A stretch of 12,021 nucleotides of DNA from Larix sibirica (taxonomy: Eukaryota; Streptophyta; Pinopsida; Pinales; Pinaceae): contig NWUY0303910972.1 of the NCBI GenBank assembly GCA_004151065.3, positions 1 to 12,021 of the forward strand, read 5' to 3'. Both the position numbers and the translations under genes were made by a program. Shown here one piece after another: positions 1 to 8,918 of the stretch. Numbering within the stretch: position 1 is the first letter of the stretch; every line of letters begins with the position of its first letter. Below the pieces are notes generated by a model that did not search any database, was not told the origin of the DNA, and saw nothing but the letters and a program-made list of their open reading frames with translations.

Positions 1-358
1 ATAGCATACCAAACTTTGCAGGGATGTCAGCCACTACTATGTCCATCATGATGCTTTTGGCTGAGAGTTCTTTCAATGTTACCACCATGTCCTTTATCAA
101 CCCCAAGCACTTAACATTCCTGGATTCGAAGGAGTACAAATCTTTGTAAGGCCTGGTGATTTCTAAACCCAGTTCTTCCACCACCAATTTTGGCATTAAA
201 TTGTGAGAGGCACCAGAGTCTATTACTGAATTCTGAAGAGTCATGTCATGAATATTTAAACTCAAATAGAAAGGGGTAACATCTTCGTCATCTTCTTCTT
301 CAAGCTTGGGCCCAAAAACAATTGTAGGAGCATCATCATTTACCTCCAAAATATCCTA
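1..358 (-). pseudogene. Retropepsin-like aspartic protease, start of pol, cut by the window edge
   Basis: The frame continues from gag without a shift. DSGASHNLMP at 220-191 carries the catalytic Asp of the D-S/T-G-A motif of retroviral-type aspartic proteases, which cleave the gag-pol polyprotein. An acidic run (LEEEDDED) precedes it, and VVEELGLEITRPYKDLYSF, DMVVTL and DIVVADIPAKFGML follow. These form the usual beta-rich core and lead toward the second half of the fold. A TAG at 358-356 marks the left part of the linker from gag, and a TAA lies further upstream at 457-455. The open part seen is about 118 codons and ends because the window ends. Reverse transcriptase should follow outside. 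Confidence 0.85.
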
Positions 359-2218
359 TTGACAGTCACCCTGACCACTGACCATCTTGGTGATTTGTTC
401 CCTATATTCATTATTCCTTAGCAGTTCATCAAAAGGGATGGATATCTTTACTTTTTATAACTCTGTCTTCAGACTGAAAGACGAAATTGGTTTACCCGTA
501 TCTGCAAGCTCTGACTTTCTAGCCTCCCTGGATTGCTACTTTTTTATTTATGAATCCTTATGCGCAGTGGTTCCCTGCTGCTTTTCCCTTGGCTTCTCTG
601 GATCCTTTTGTGCAACAGTTTCTTGTTGCTCCTTTGGTTTATTAGTGTTTTGTTGAGCATTAGAGAACTGATTCAAATTAGATTTCCCTTTATTTATATT
701 TACATCCCTATTCCTTAGCTTCAGCTTCCTCTGAAAGTCATCTACAGCATTCTGGTAGCCCATTTGATACTGCTCTGAGTCCAATTCTGGATGGGAAGTA
801 GAAGCTCCTTTGGTGAAAAAGTCATACTCCCTTTCATTCATGTATATTTCATCGTCTAGGGTATCAAAATGATGAATCTGGTCATTCATTGGGTCCTCTG
901 GGCCTTCCTCATTTACCATATTTTCTGGGAAAGGAGGTCTTATTTGTTGGTCATCAGGGTTCCTCTGATTCCTTTGGGGAGGTGGTCTTCTGAAGTTTGG
1001 ATTTCTCACTTGGTTTTCAAGCTACTCTCTATTAGGAGGTCTGTTATCTAGGGCCATCCTATCCATCAATTTTTCCATGGTCTTCATCATCATCTCAAAC
1101 TTCACATCACTGGTAGAGGATGAAGTGGAAGTGGAAGTGCGGATTTCTATTTTCTTCTTTTCTACTTTTGCTTTCCCTTTCAACTTTCCTGAAGCCATCA
1201 TGTTTGCCTCTACTTCTATAGCATCCTTTAGCATAGTGGGCAAGGAAGGTGACTTTCTCTCTCTCAACAAACAGGAGAAATATCCATCGAAGGAATCTAC
1301 ATAATGAAGCTTTGTAGCACCAACTAAGGGTTTTAGATCATCTGGGATAGAATTGTATACCTTCATGAACCTACTAGAAAACTCATGCACAGACTCAAAA
1401 TTTCCTTTCTTCAAGTGGTTGTATTGGGACAAGATTTGTGAAGGACTCCTTGTCGCTTCCCATCTATCTAGGAATAGGATTCTGAAGGCTACAAAGTTGG
1501 GGATATATGCATTAGGCAGATCTCTGAACCATTTCCTAGCCTCTTCAGCTAGACTTTGGGTGAACAACCTCATCTTAGAGTCCTCATGGTCTACCTCTTC
1601 TAGGTCAATGAAGTCTTCAAACTTATCCACATGTTGCCTAGCTAACACATCACCTTCCCCATAATATGAGATGACTCTCTGTGAGTAGTTTTGAGGGAGG
1701 TCATGCAAAGCAGCTGGTAATACTAGGGGGGTGAACCTAGTAGCCATTGTTCTGGGTAGATTTTGAGCTACATGGGGGTTACTCTAAGGAGGATTATGGA
1801 TTTTTGTATGGGCCTGAAATATTTGTGGATGAGGATTGGCTCTTTTAGATCTAACAATATTCTACAGATTATACCATACAGGGTCTAACAAATATGAATC
1901 AAGTTCTTGGAAACTCTCCTCAACTAAATTCAAGTCCGATTCTGATTTAGATTTTGATAGGGATTTTCCAATATCTACTTCTAGACTTAATTCAAGGAAC
2001 TCATATGACTCTTTAGACACAAAATCTTCAACATTAGAAGCACTAGCCTTACTTGTTTCACCTCTATGTCTAAGCAATATTTTTGGGTTATCTATGCCTA
2101 GTAGGATCTCAGAGAAAGGGTTACCTCTGGTATGGATCTTTTTAGGGGCCAGTGTGTCTTCTCAGACTTCTTCAGAAGTGAAACTCAAGCTCGTTGATTT
2201 TCCCAGTGGAGTCTTCAT
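359..2218 (-). pseudogene. gag: Ty3/gypsy gag (capsid) region, interrupted by in-frame stops
   Basis: Gag forms the virus-like particle that packages element RNA in the cytoplasm. The frame starts at ATG 2218 and is continuous with the protease. The best-conserved part begins at MATRFTPLVLP (ATG 1747, residue 158), followed by LHDLPQNYSQR and the retrotransposon gag core with LAEEARKWFRDLP, FLDRWEAT, YNHLKKG and FSSRFMKVYNSIP (about residues 200-310). A Ser/Lys-rich stretch and RNPNFRRPPPQRN follow. No CCHC zinc knuckle is visible. In-frame stops are TGA at codon 19 and TAG or TAA at 119, 145, 399, 557, 561 and 588, with no frameshift. At 1024-1022 TAG stands between NRE and LENQVRNPNF, where relatives have Gln as I recall them. 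Upstream ATG choice is uncertain: MATRF at 1747 is the alternative start. Confidence 0.85.
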
Positions 2219-2364
2219 CCAACATAAATACAAATGAGTGGAGTCGCTAGGGCAGAAACACAACCTTTCTTCGAATTCTTGAAACTTCTATCTACCGACA
2301 TAAACTTCTTCTTAACAATTGGAAATCCTTTTTCATTTTCCCAGGGATGATAAGACAACTCGTA
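2219..2364 (-). other. Leader between primer binding site and gag
   Basis: About 146 nt separate the primer binding site from the chosen gag ATG. A short frame opens through the binding site and stops at TGA 2217-2215, overlapping the gag ATG (2218-2216) in the arrangement ATGA. The gag frame also reads upstream of this ATG with protein-like content, but meets TAG, TAA and TGA. The real start could therefore be earlier or later, and I treat this as an untranslated leader. Confidence 0.35.
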
Positions 2365-2381
2365 CCCTGGAAACGATGCCA
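2365..2381 (-). other. Primer binding site, degenerate tRNA-Asp type
   Basis: The minus strand reads TGGCATCGTTTCCAGGG. The site used by many plant Ty3 elements that prime with tRNA-Asp is TGGCGCCGTTGCCGGGG (from memory). Thirteen of 17 bases match, and three of the four differences are C-to-T or G-to-A type, as expected from decay of methylated DNA. The position, 3 bases inside an LTR end in CA, supports the call. A tRNA-Met site (TGGTATCAGAGC) fits only over the first bases. Confidence 0.6.
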
Positions 2382-2384
2382 ATA

Positions 2385-2393
2385 TGTTAGCAC
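2385..2393 (-). repeat. Inner terminal inverted repeat of the LTR (GTGCTAACA on the minus strand)
   Basis: This is the 3' end of the 5' LTR in element orientation. It is followed by TAT and then the primer binding site, the normal spacing for plant Ty3/gypsy elements. Confidence 0.75.
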
Positions 2394-3369
2394 CCAAATC
2401 GTACCTCTAGGTTGTAGAGAGGTGAACATGGGGTAACCACAAAACCACTTTAGACTTATGCCACTGACCCAACATAGTCAGAGAGGGATCTCTCAACATT
2501 GACAGAAGACTGAAAGTAAAACAAACATAAACACATAGCCTTCCTTCTTACTCAAGATATTCATTCAAAGCATACTCAGAAGGTCAGAATTCTGCTGGAA
2601 CATATCATTTAAATTGTTATTTGGTTGAAAGCGACATGGATTTCCATTGGGAATTGGAGTCGAAACATACAGTTAATACAGATCATTACAATGCTTTGCA
2701 TATACAGTCATCCAAAGGCAAGGAAGCCACCAATCTACAGTCGAAGTGCTTTTAATTGGGTGATTTACAAGAAAGAGAAACAATCCATCGATATGGAGCA
2801 TAGAGATATGAATTCCATGTCGATTTCAGTAGAACGGACTATGAAATACTTAGGACTATAAGAATAAGGCATAATCACTATGAATCTTATCCAAATACTA
2901 CACTAGCCCAAGTACGAACAACATAACATGATGAATTAAAAATGAAAGAAACACATTCATTTGAGCAAGAGATAAATAGACTGTAAATATGAAGACACAT
3001 GAATCTATGAAAAAGAAACACCTGCAAGGCTCTGCTAATTTTTTTTAAAATATTCTCAAAATGCTCACACAAAACAATACATGTGTTCCAAAAGTTTTCA
3101 ACCTTTCTTCATTAGATTACATTGAATTTATAGAACTCCCTGATCTCTCATCCTTGAGCTAGTCTGAACAAAAACAGTTACAGCCTTTGATGACACCTAA
3201 TCCTAGGCATATTCACCACTACTACATGAAAACAGAGCTGGCAAAAATTGGCTTAACTGCCTTTTTACATTCACTGATCATTTTTACCAGATGACGGTCG
3301 AATCAAACAAAAATCCAAAAAGAGTTTGGTAGTTGTCCCAGCTGGCCGTTTCCACTCCCTTTGAGTCCT
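2394..3369 (-). other. Non-coding 3' part of the LTR
   Basis: Nearly 1 kb lies between the TGA of the internal frame and the LTR end. It is AT-rich, and only short frames with no recognisable content occur. I found no AATAAA on the minus strand here, so no obvious polyadenylation signal marks an R/U5 boundary. It may be plain 3' untranslated or U5 sequence. Confidence 0.4.
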
Positions 3370-6300
3370 TCATGCACCCAGCTTTAACTTTCCTTTACCA
3401 TATTTCTCAATCCACTTCCATTGTTCTGTTGTTGGTAGGTCTGAGGATGCGAGCTCCTTGAGGAGAATTCTCATTTCAGTGTGTTCTTTATAGGAATAAC
3501 CTTCGAGGAGCGTGTGGGCCTCTTTGAACGTTGTGAGGAGCTCGAAATCTTGGGTCAGCTTCTCCACCACCACTTTACCTTCCAAGGGCTACACCAAACC
3601 TGCAAAAAATTCCTGGTCCGACTGACATTCCTCCATTTTTTCCTAGTACTCTTCTTTTTTCATCATGGTTCTGTCTTCCTCCCAGAATAGAGGTATACCT
3701 TTCTTAAACAGTGGATCGAAGACTTCTTTGAACATTTTCACTTTCTTGGTAAAGATATTTATTCCCGTTTGAATGGAGCTCACCTGCTCATGTATTAGCA
3801 TTACTTTCTTGGCGCACATGATGATGGTCATCCTATCTTTAATATCTGCCGCTTTCATCTGGCTTTTAGACAAGCCACTTAGAAAATCTACTGCATTCTA
3901 GGTGCAAACCTGGGATTTTTTGTTCAATTTCTTGTTTGCTACTGCGATCACTGGGTCTGCTAATTTTACCACGGCCTCTTTACTTGCTATAAAGTCCAGG
4001 TATGACCTTAGTTGCTCCGCCTGCACAATGATGTGGCCCCAGATGATTTTCCTCACCTCCTGTAATGCTTCCTTTCCTATGACCTGTTGTTTTAATTGAT
4101 CATATTCCTCCTGCATAGCCTGATATTTGGTTTCCCAAGCTTTCTTGTCTTTTTCTACCTCTTCCTTCTCCTCCTCAGCAATATCCCTCATAGCTTTCAG
4201 GTTGGTGTTTTGTTTCTTTAGTCTTATCACTTCTGCGTTGTCTAAGCTGGTCCTGGCTATCTGTCCTACTATACAAAAATCCCTAGCTTCCACTGTGGGT
4301 GTGACCATGGCTTCTATTTCCTACTCCTTATCTTTGAGTTTCTTCTCCAGCTTTTTGACTTCCACCTTCAGATATTTCTCACTGTCCATAACCGATTTCG
4401 CGTCCCCCTGCCAATTTTCCCCTCTTTCATCAGACTCTATCAATTTGGCTTTACAGTGTGTCAGCTCTGTCTGCAGCTTTTCCTTCTCTTCCACCAGTTC
4501 TGCAATATCCACAACATCTACCAATTGGGCAACGGGCATTTTTAACCTCTTTTTTAGTTTAAGGATTTCCTGATCCTTCTCCTCCAATAGCCCCTGGATT
4601 CTTTTTCTTTTGTCTTCAATGGTCTCAGTAGCCAGCAGAGAGGCTTGGAATTTCTTCACCTGTGCCTTCGAACTTTTGTTCTCTGCCTTCTCTATTCTCA
4701 ATTGATTCTGCACTCTGGTTTTATTGGTTTGTGCTTTTGACAGGTCGAGGGCATATTTGAGTAGCTTGTCATAAATAAATTCCCCTGTCTCTTTGTGCAG
4801 GTTGATTACATCTGGCAATGGAATTTCCTCCAACTTCACCTTCAGCTCCGTTGCCTTACTCTTGGTAGTTAAGGCAAGGCTCAGGGTATTCTGCACCAAG
4901 TTTCTGCTTGCCACCAAGGTTACCTCCTTAGAGGAGATTTTCCTAACATCATCATACAATTTTTCTTCCTTTGACAGCTTTTCAGGATCCTCTTCATATT
5001 CTTCCAGCAGTGCAGTCCTTCTCACGCTTGGTGTTGCAGGCCCAACAAGAGTCTTGGCGAACGCGTGTTCCTTAATCTCAAAGGATGGAACAGAGAATCT
5101 AACCTATTTCTTCTTAGGATGCTTTGCCTTCACCTGTATTACTTGCTTCCCTGGATCTTCCACCTTTTGTCTCTTAATTTCTCTTTCACCTCCACTATCC
5201 ATGTCCATAGGCTCACCACCCTCCTGCTGTGAGAGTTTCTATGGAATACTAGTGAGGGCCAGGGCTGCTGCTATTTCTGGATCCTTTTCAGGTGAACCAT
5301 GGACTGAGGTTGTGCTTCCATGTACCAAAGAGAGGGAGCCTCCTAGTGGGTCAATTTCCATCTGACCCTTATCCATGTACACCAGCCAATTGGCTCTTTC
5401 TACTAGGACAAGGAGCTCCAAATGCTCGTATGCCTTTCTATTTGTCCCCTTCCTCCTCTCTAAGACTATGTACTGAGGGTCGTAGTTTATAGAATCTCTA
5501 GAGGAGAAACCCAGATCGCTCATCATAAGCTCAATGTTAGGAAGGGATGCTTTATTTTTTATAACAAAAGGACCTACTTCCCATGGGAAGTTGATATCAG
5601 CAGATTTCTTGTCAATTAGGAAATGTTCGCATTAGAATTTCAGCTTCTGTCTTATGAACTCCAGGGTGAACATGCTGGGAGTTAGGAAAGCTGGCAATAC
5701 ATATGGGGCATAAGAATAACCGTATACTCTCATTACAGTCCCATTCTTAAACAGGAACCAATCCCCAACCCTCTTTTCCATAGAGGCCTGTAACAAATCT
5801 TTCATTTCAGGCAGGGCTCTTGGCAATTTATTCTGGAAAAACACAAAATAAACCTCTGCCATGAGATCATTCATGAAAACTTGGAAATTGGAGTACATTT
5901 CTTCAGTGATCTGTAGCTCCAGTCCCTGTAGGTTTTCCTCCTGCGCTGCTAGAAAGATCTTCAGTAGATTAGATTAAAACCTAAAAGACTTAGTTTTGGG
6001 GAATTCAATGAGTTGAGCATGGATTCTATTGGGTAGGGTTTCGTCGAATTTTAGGCAGGAGCACTGAGCGAGTGAGTTGGGGTCAGAATGTTCAATGGGG
6101 CAAGTGCTCAGGATGAACATGAGGCTGATCAGAGGTTCGGTTATGTACCTGTTGCTATCCATCCCCAGGAACTAGGCCAGTATGGAGATAATATACTTAG
6201 ATTCATCTCTGAACAGTTCAGATTCACTAGGGAAAGGGGCTTCTGGAGGGAAAAAACTGGGTAGTAGGGTCACTTGGTAGAAACTCTTCTTAAGGTCCTC

Positions 6301-6711
6301 AGGGGCTTCACGAAAGTACTGGATGAGAGATTCCATTTTGTAATTTTGGGCTTTATGACATAATTCTCGATGTACGGCCAAGGCTTTCCTAACAGCCGGG
6401 GCATTTACATAGCACAGGGTTTTGGAGCCTGTTGCATCCAGGACGACTCTCTGCTCAGGGGAGTAACTGTCGGCACACCAAAGTACGAACTCGGGGCAAC
6501 TAGGGGTTTGAGTTGTAGCAAACAGATGGAAAAAGAACTGATAAGTTTGGTGAGTATCTGGCTGGATGGCCCTCAGAGCTTCTAGTTTTCCTTAAATGGT
6601 GTTTGGAGGGAAACTAATCAACATGGTGTCAAAATTATCATACTCTTTATCTTCTACTAGGTCAGTTAACTGGGGATATTCGAGACCTGAAGGTTCTACA
6701 GCTTCTGCCAT
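3370..6711 (-). pseudogene. Coiled-coil protein frame inside the LTR, interrupted by ten TAA/TAG codons
   Basis: One frame runs 3342 nt from ATG 6711-6709 (directly preceded by an in-frame TAA) to TGA 3372-3370 without a frameshift, giving about 1113 residues. In-frame TAA lies at codons 40, 246 and 360, and TAG at 180, 491, 536, 797, 938, 1023 and 1041. There is no internal TGA. Residues 1-480 look globular, with scattered Trp and aromatic clusters such as NWLVYMDKG. Residues 510-535 are basic (KRQKVEDPGK, KHPKKK) and resemble a bipartite nuclear localisation signal. Residues about 565-880 are rich in E, K, L and Q with heptad spacing, a long coiled coil. The tail ends KGKLKLGA. I do not recognise the family and see no zinc finger, protease or polymerase motif. 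It lies in the same sense as gag, after the LTR TATA box, so it would be the first frame on the element RNA. Plant elements often carry extra coiled-coil ORFs, usually outside the LTR. It could also be remains of an older inserted element. Confidence 0.7.
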
Positions 6712-6866
6712 TTAAATAGCTTTCGGTGAAAAAACGGCCTACCTGGTCGCCCCACAGCTGGGAGGGTTTTCTGGGTGTTTGGTTGGCTGGTCGGCTTTGC
6801 ACAGTCAGCTTCGTTCACTATCAAACGCGTGCAGGAAAAATATGGTGTGGATCCCAGCGCGAGCTA

Positions 6867-6875
6867 GTTTTTTAT
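6867..6875 (-). promoter_or_regulatory. Second TATA-like site (TATAAAAAA)
   Basis: The minus strand reads GTTATAAAAAACTAG, about 155 bp before the ATG of the internal frame. It could serve as an alternative promoter, or it may be just an AT-rich stretch. It is weaker than the site at 7042-7035 because the flanks are not GC-rich. Confidence 0.2.
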
Positions 6876-7034
6876 AACATAAACCTGCCAATATCCTCCT
6901 TACAGGTATGCCAGTGATAGAGACATGCCAGCCATCCATCCACGCCGGGAATCTACAGCCGCAGATCCTCGTGCCTTTTTATTTTCTAACACCCCCGTGG
7001 CCTTGAAATCCGTTACGTGTTACTTCGGCAGTGC

Positions 7035-7042
7035 CTTTTATA
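7035..7042 (-). promoter_or_regulatory. TATA box in the LTR (TATAAAAG)
   Basis: The minus strand reads GCATATAAAAGGCA here, about 636 bp inside the outer LTR end and about 325 bp upstream of the ATG at 6711. This is a good plant TATA consensus. It would start RNA near 7010, ahead of the internal reading frame. The U3 region would then be about 670 bp, and the rest of the long LTR would be transcribed as R/U5. Confidence 0.5.
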
Positions 7043-7669
7043 TGCAAAACTTTCCCGACCGTGGATCATCACCTTGCTCAGATCTGGGTCGTCCATAGAT
7101 GTGCCTTCTACCAACTTCGCAAATCTTAGTCATGTCAGTCTAGTGCACAAGTCGAATTTGTGAACAGAACCTGAGCCGTAGATCTGCATCGGACCGAATC
7201 CCCGCTGTTGAAAGGCGTGGCACGTTAACACGACTTCACAGATCTGCATCATGACTTTGTCCGCGCAAGTTCAAATTGCGAACTAGATTCGCACCGTCGA
7301 TTTTCATAGCCCACCATCGATCTAACTCTCACATACCTGCCAACTAGTGGCCCGCCTGTGCTTAAACCTCCATCACCTTATTTTGCGATATAAGATTACG
7401 GCCTTGGATTTTCATCGCATCTGATCCAAGCCGTCCATCCTGATCAATCCGAGATGCGGGCGCATTCCTTCAAACTTTGTCGTTTCGACCGCTAGCGAAA
7501 CTTGAGTTTTCCCACATGCTTCTCTTTCGAGCCAAATTTACTATGTAAGGCTTTGATTTTCGTTGTTTGGTGGACGTAGACCGAGCTGGGTTTACTTTGA
7601 AAGTCTCCTCAGTCCAACAAACCCTTCCTTTCACCCAAAAACCTCCCTCGAATACTTAGCACAATCCCA
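7043..7669 (-). promoter_or_regulatory. Probable U3 region with recurring GATCTGCATC-like motifs
   Basis: This 5' part of the LTR has no reading frame worth reporting and is noticeably richer in GC and CpG than the flank to its right. On the plus strand a degenerate motif recurs: CCGTAGATCTGCATCGGA near 7168, CACAGATCTGCATCATGA near 7237, CCGTCGATTTTCATAGCC near 7291 and CCTTGGATTTTCATCGCA near 7402, with a poorer copy near 7095. Similar cytosine-rich GGATTTTCATC-type repeats occur in other plant LTR promoters as possible enhancers. That role is inference here. Confidence 0.35.
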
Positions 7670-7678
7670 GTGCTAACA
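7670..7678 (-). repeat. Outer terminal inverted repeat of the LTR (TGTTAGCAC on the minus strand)
   Basis: The plus strand reads GTGCTAACA here, the exact reverse complement of TGTTAGCAC at 2385-2393. LTRs commonly start TG and end CA with a short inverted repeat. A perfect 9-bp pair is longer than the usual 4-6 bp. Confidence 0.65.
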
Positions 7679-8746
7679 ATCACAAACATGTAGTTGTAAA
7701 TGTATATTTTAGATTCAAAGGAAATATAAACATCACCCAACAAGCTAAAATCCTCACTTGTTATCTAAAATCTTCATGGGTTACATTTAATGTTTCTCGC
7801 TCTTGATCAAGGCAATGCATGTTCTGATATCAACTGATTAATCTATTTTACTTAAAACATGCCATATTTCAGATATCATATTACTCTCTTCCTTGGTGGA
7901 AGATATATTGAAGGGATTAAATGCAAAATATAGTTTTCATATGAATGTACTTGCACATCATCACACTCCAAAACAAACACTAATGTATTTCTTTTTAAGA
8001 TCTCACTGGGAACTCTTCCCACACTTTTTGTGTTTATTTTTGCATCTTTCCTTTCATTATCCATGGTACATCTCTCTCCAAACCATAAAAATACAATCTG
8101 GTCCCCAGTTTATTTTTCTCTGTCCCAATAAATTTTATAAACAAGGGTTTATGTTCATTGACTCCACATTTAGATGACTGAATTATGACATTGAATTTTG
8201 AAAGACATTTTTCAAATCATTTCGTAACAACGAACATCATTATTTTCAAAAGTTTTGTTATCTCCGTTAGTTTATTTTGTTTGTTTTGCATAGAGACATC
8301 AATCCATGTGAATCTTGTGCATTGTGAAACACAAACGGATATGCAATGGCACTGGATAGGGAAAGTTGCCGTTCATCATGAGAGTTTGGTCTTCTTGATA
8401 GCATGGTTTCAACATATTATGGGCTATGCTAAAAAAAAATAGTATGTGAAATTAGAAATTGAAACAATAAATATTGAACTCATCTTGGTCTACTTTAAGT
8501 AGCAAGATCTAGGCATTGTTGGAGTGATTCATTTTTTTGAAAATTTCCGACAAATTAATCTCCTCTAGTGTGTCGTTGGGGCATTTTCCGTATGCAATAC
8601 TTGTTCTGTTCACAAGAAATTTTTATTAATGATTGCACATACTTGGCAAGTATTTTAATCCCATTTTTTCCAAGTGATTTTTTTTTGTCTCTAAACCATA
8701 ATCTATAATCTATCATTTGTTTAGGGCACATGTATATTTTTTTCTT
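7679..8746. other. Flanking AT-rich DNA with no supported gene
   Basis: About 1.07 kb lies between the LTR end and the Mutator-like element. Two short plus-strand frames (7893-8177 and 8185-8442) lack recognisable motifs and are compatible with chance in AT-rich DNA. I saw no RNA gene, no tandem repeat and no clear transposon end apart from the target duplication that closes the stretch. Confidence 0.5.
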
Positions 8747-8755
8747 GTTCAAAAT
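8747..8755 (+). repeat. Left 9-bp target site duplication (GTTCAAAAT)
   Basis: Identical to 10831-10839 and directly abutting the terminal GGCA of the element. The paired duplication fixes both boundaries to the base. Confidence 0.88.
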
Positions 8756-8918
8756 GGCATAGTCTAACGATTCGATGATTTGGGTCGGAAGTCGTCTGGT
8801 CGCCAATTTCTGGGCCAAATCGTTATTCCGACCGACCCCAACTCCGGTTCCTTTTTCCCGCTCCCCTTCGTCGGAAAGGAGGGGCCCGTTCCTTCAGCGT
8901 GGACGCATGTTAGCATTG
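8756..8918 (+). repeat. Left terminal inverted repeat of the MULE
   Basis: About 163 bp, matched in inverse by 10688-10830. It is GC-rich, with landmarks GATTTGGGTCGGAAG, TTTCTGGGCCAAATCGT, ATTCCGACC, CCCCAACTC and TTAGCATTG. The left arm holds an extra stretch of roughly 14 bases before TTAGCATTG and a short extra stretch near the tip. All three plus-strand frames, and minus frames, are partly open here, so the short ORFs in this arm are not evidence of genes. Confidence 0.82.

Larger units (their letters stand above)
1..7678 (-). mobile_element. Ty3/gypsy LTR retrotransposon, 5' part, truncated by the window edge
   Basis: Reading the minus strand from 7678 to 1, the order is long 5' LTR, primer binding site, leader, gag, then the start of the aspartic protease. 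This is the 5' half of a Ty3/gypsy element. The gag core and the protease motif DSGASHNLMP are typical of plant Ty3/gypsy polyproteins. Reverse transcriptase, RNase H, integrase, polypurine tract and 3' LTR would lie to the left of base 1 and are not seen, so superfamily placement rests on gag and protease similarity from memory. No target duplication can be tested, because the other flank is outside. If 7678 is the true outer end, the flanking repeat should begin ATCAC at 7679. All coding parts carry in-frame stops, so this copy is not autonomous under the standard code. Confidence 0.85.
2385..7678 (-). repeat. Probable 5' long terminal repeat, unusually long (about 5.3 kb)
   Basis: The inner end is fixed by the primer binding site: on the minus strand the LTR ends ...GTGCTAACA at 2385 and the binding site starts 3 bases later. 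The outer end is placed at 7678 because 7670-7678 is the exact inverse of 2385-2393, giving TGTTAGCAC...GTGCTAACA with the canonical TG...CA termini. I looked for other CTAACA copies. Those near 4943 and 6389 lie inside the internal reading frame and do not match beyond six bases, and none lies between 2400 and 3370. A TATA box and a long same-sense reading frame lie inside. The second LTR is outside the window, so the length is inferred from the ends alone. A 9-bp match by chance in 5 kb is unlikely (about 2 percent) but not excluded. Confidence 0.65.

Noticed and set aside
387-656. Plus-strand frames opposite gag and the LTR frame (also 1077-1304, 1836-2237, 4127-4573, 4793-5365)
   Set aside because: They are antisense shadows of the long minus-strand frames. 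Their Ser/Phe/Leu-rich translations are what Lys/Glu-rich coding DNA gives in reverse.
4943-4948. CTAACA at about 4943 (and about 6389) as alternative outer LTR ends
   Set aside because: Each matches only the last six bases of the LTR end, lies inside the long reading frame, and lacks the 9-bp inverse found at 7670-7678.
7876-8177. Opposed short frames 7876-8064 (minus) and 7893-8177 (plus)
   Set aside because: They overlap each other, have no recognisable content and lie in AT-rich flank DNA. Chance is sufficient.
8185-8540. Possible copia RNase H end (a frame with INIELILVYFK-stop-QDLGIV)
   Set aside because: Only a vague likeness to the ELVYCKTEEQ-ADIFTK end of copia polyproteins. The key DIFTK-type motif is missing and the upstream sequence does not fit.
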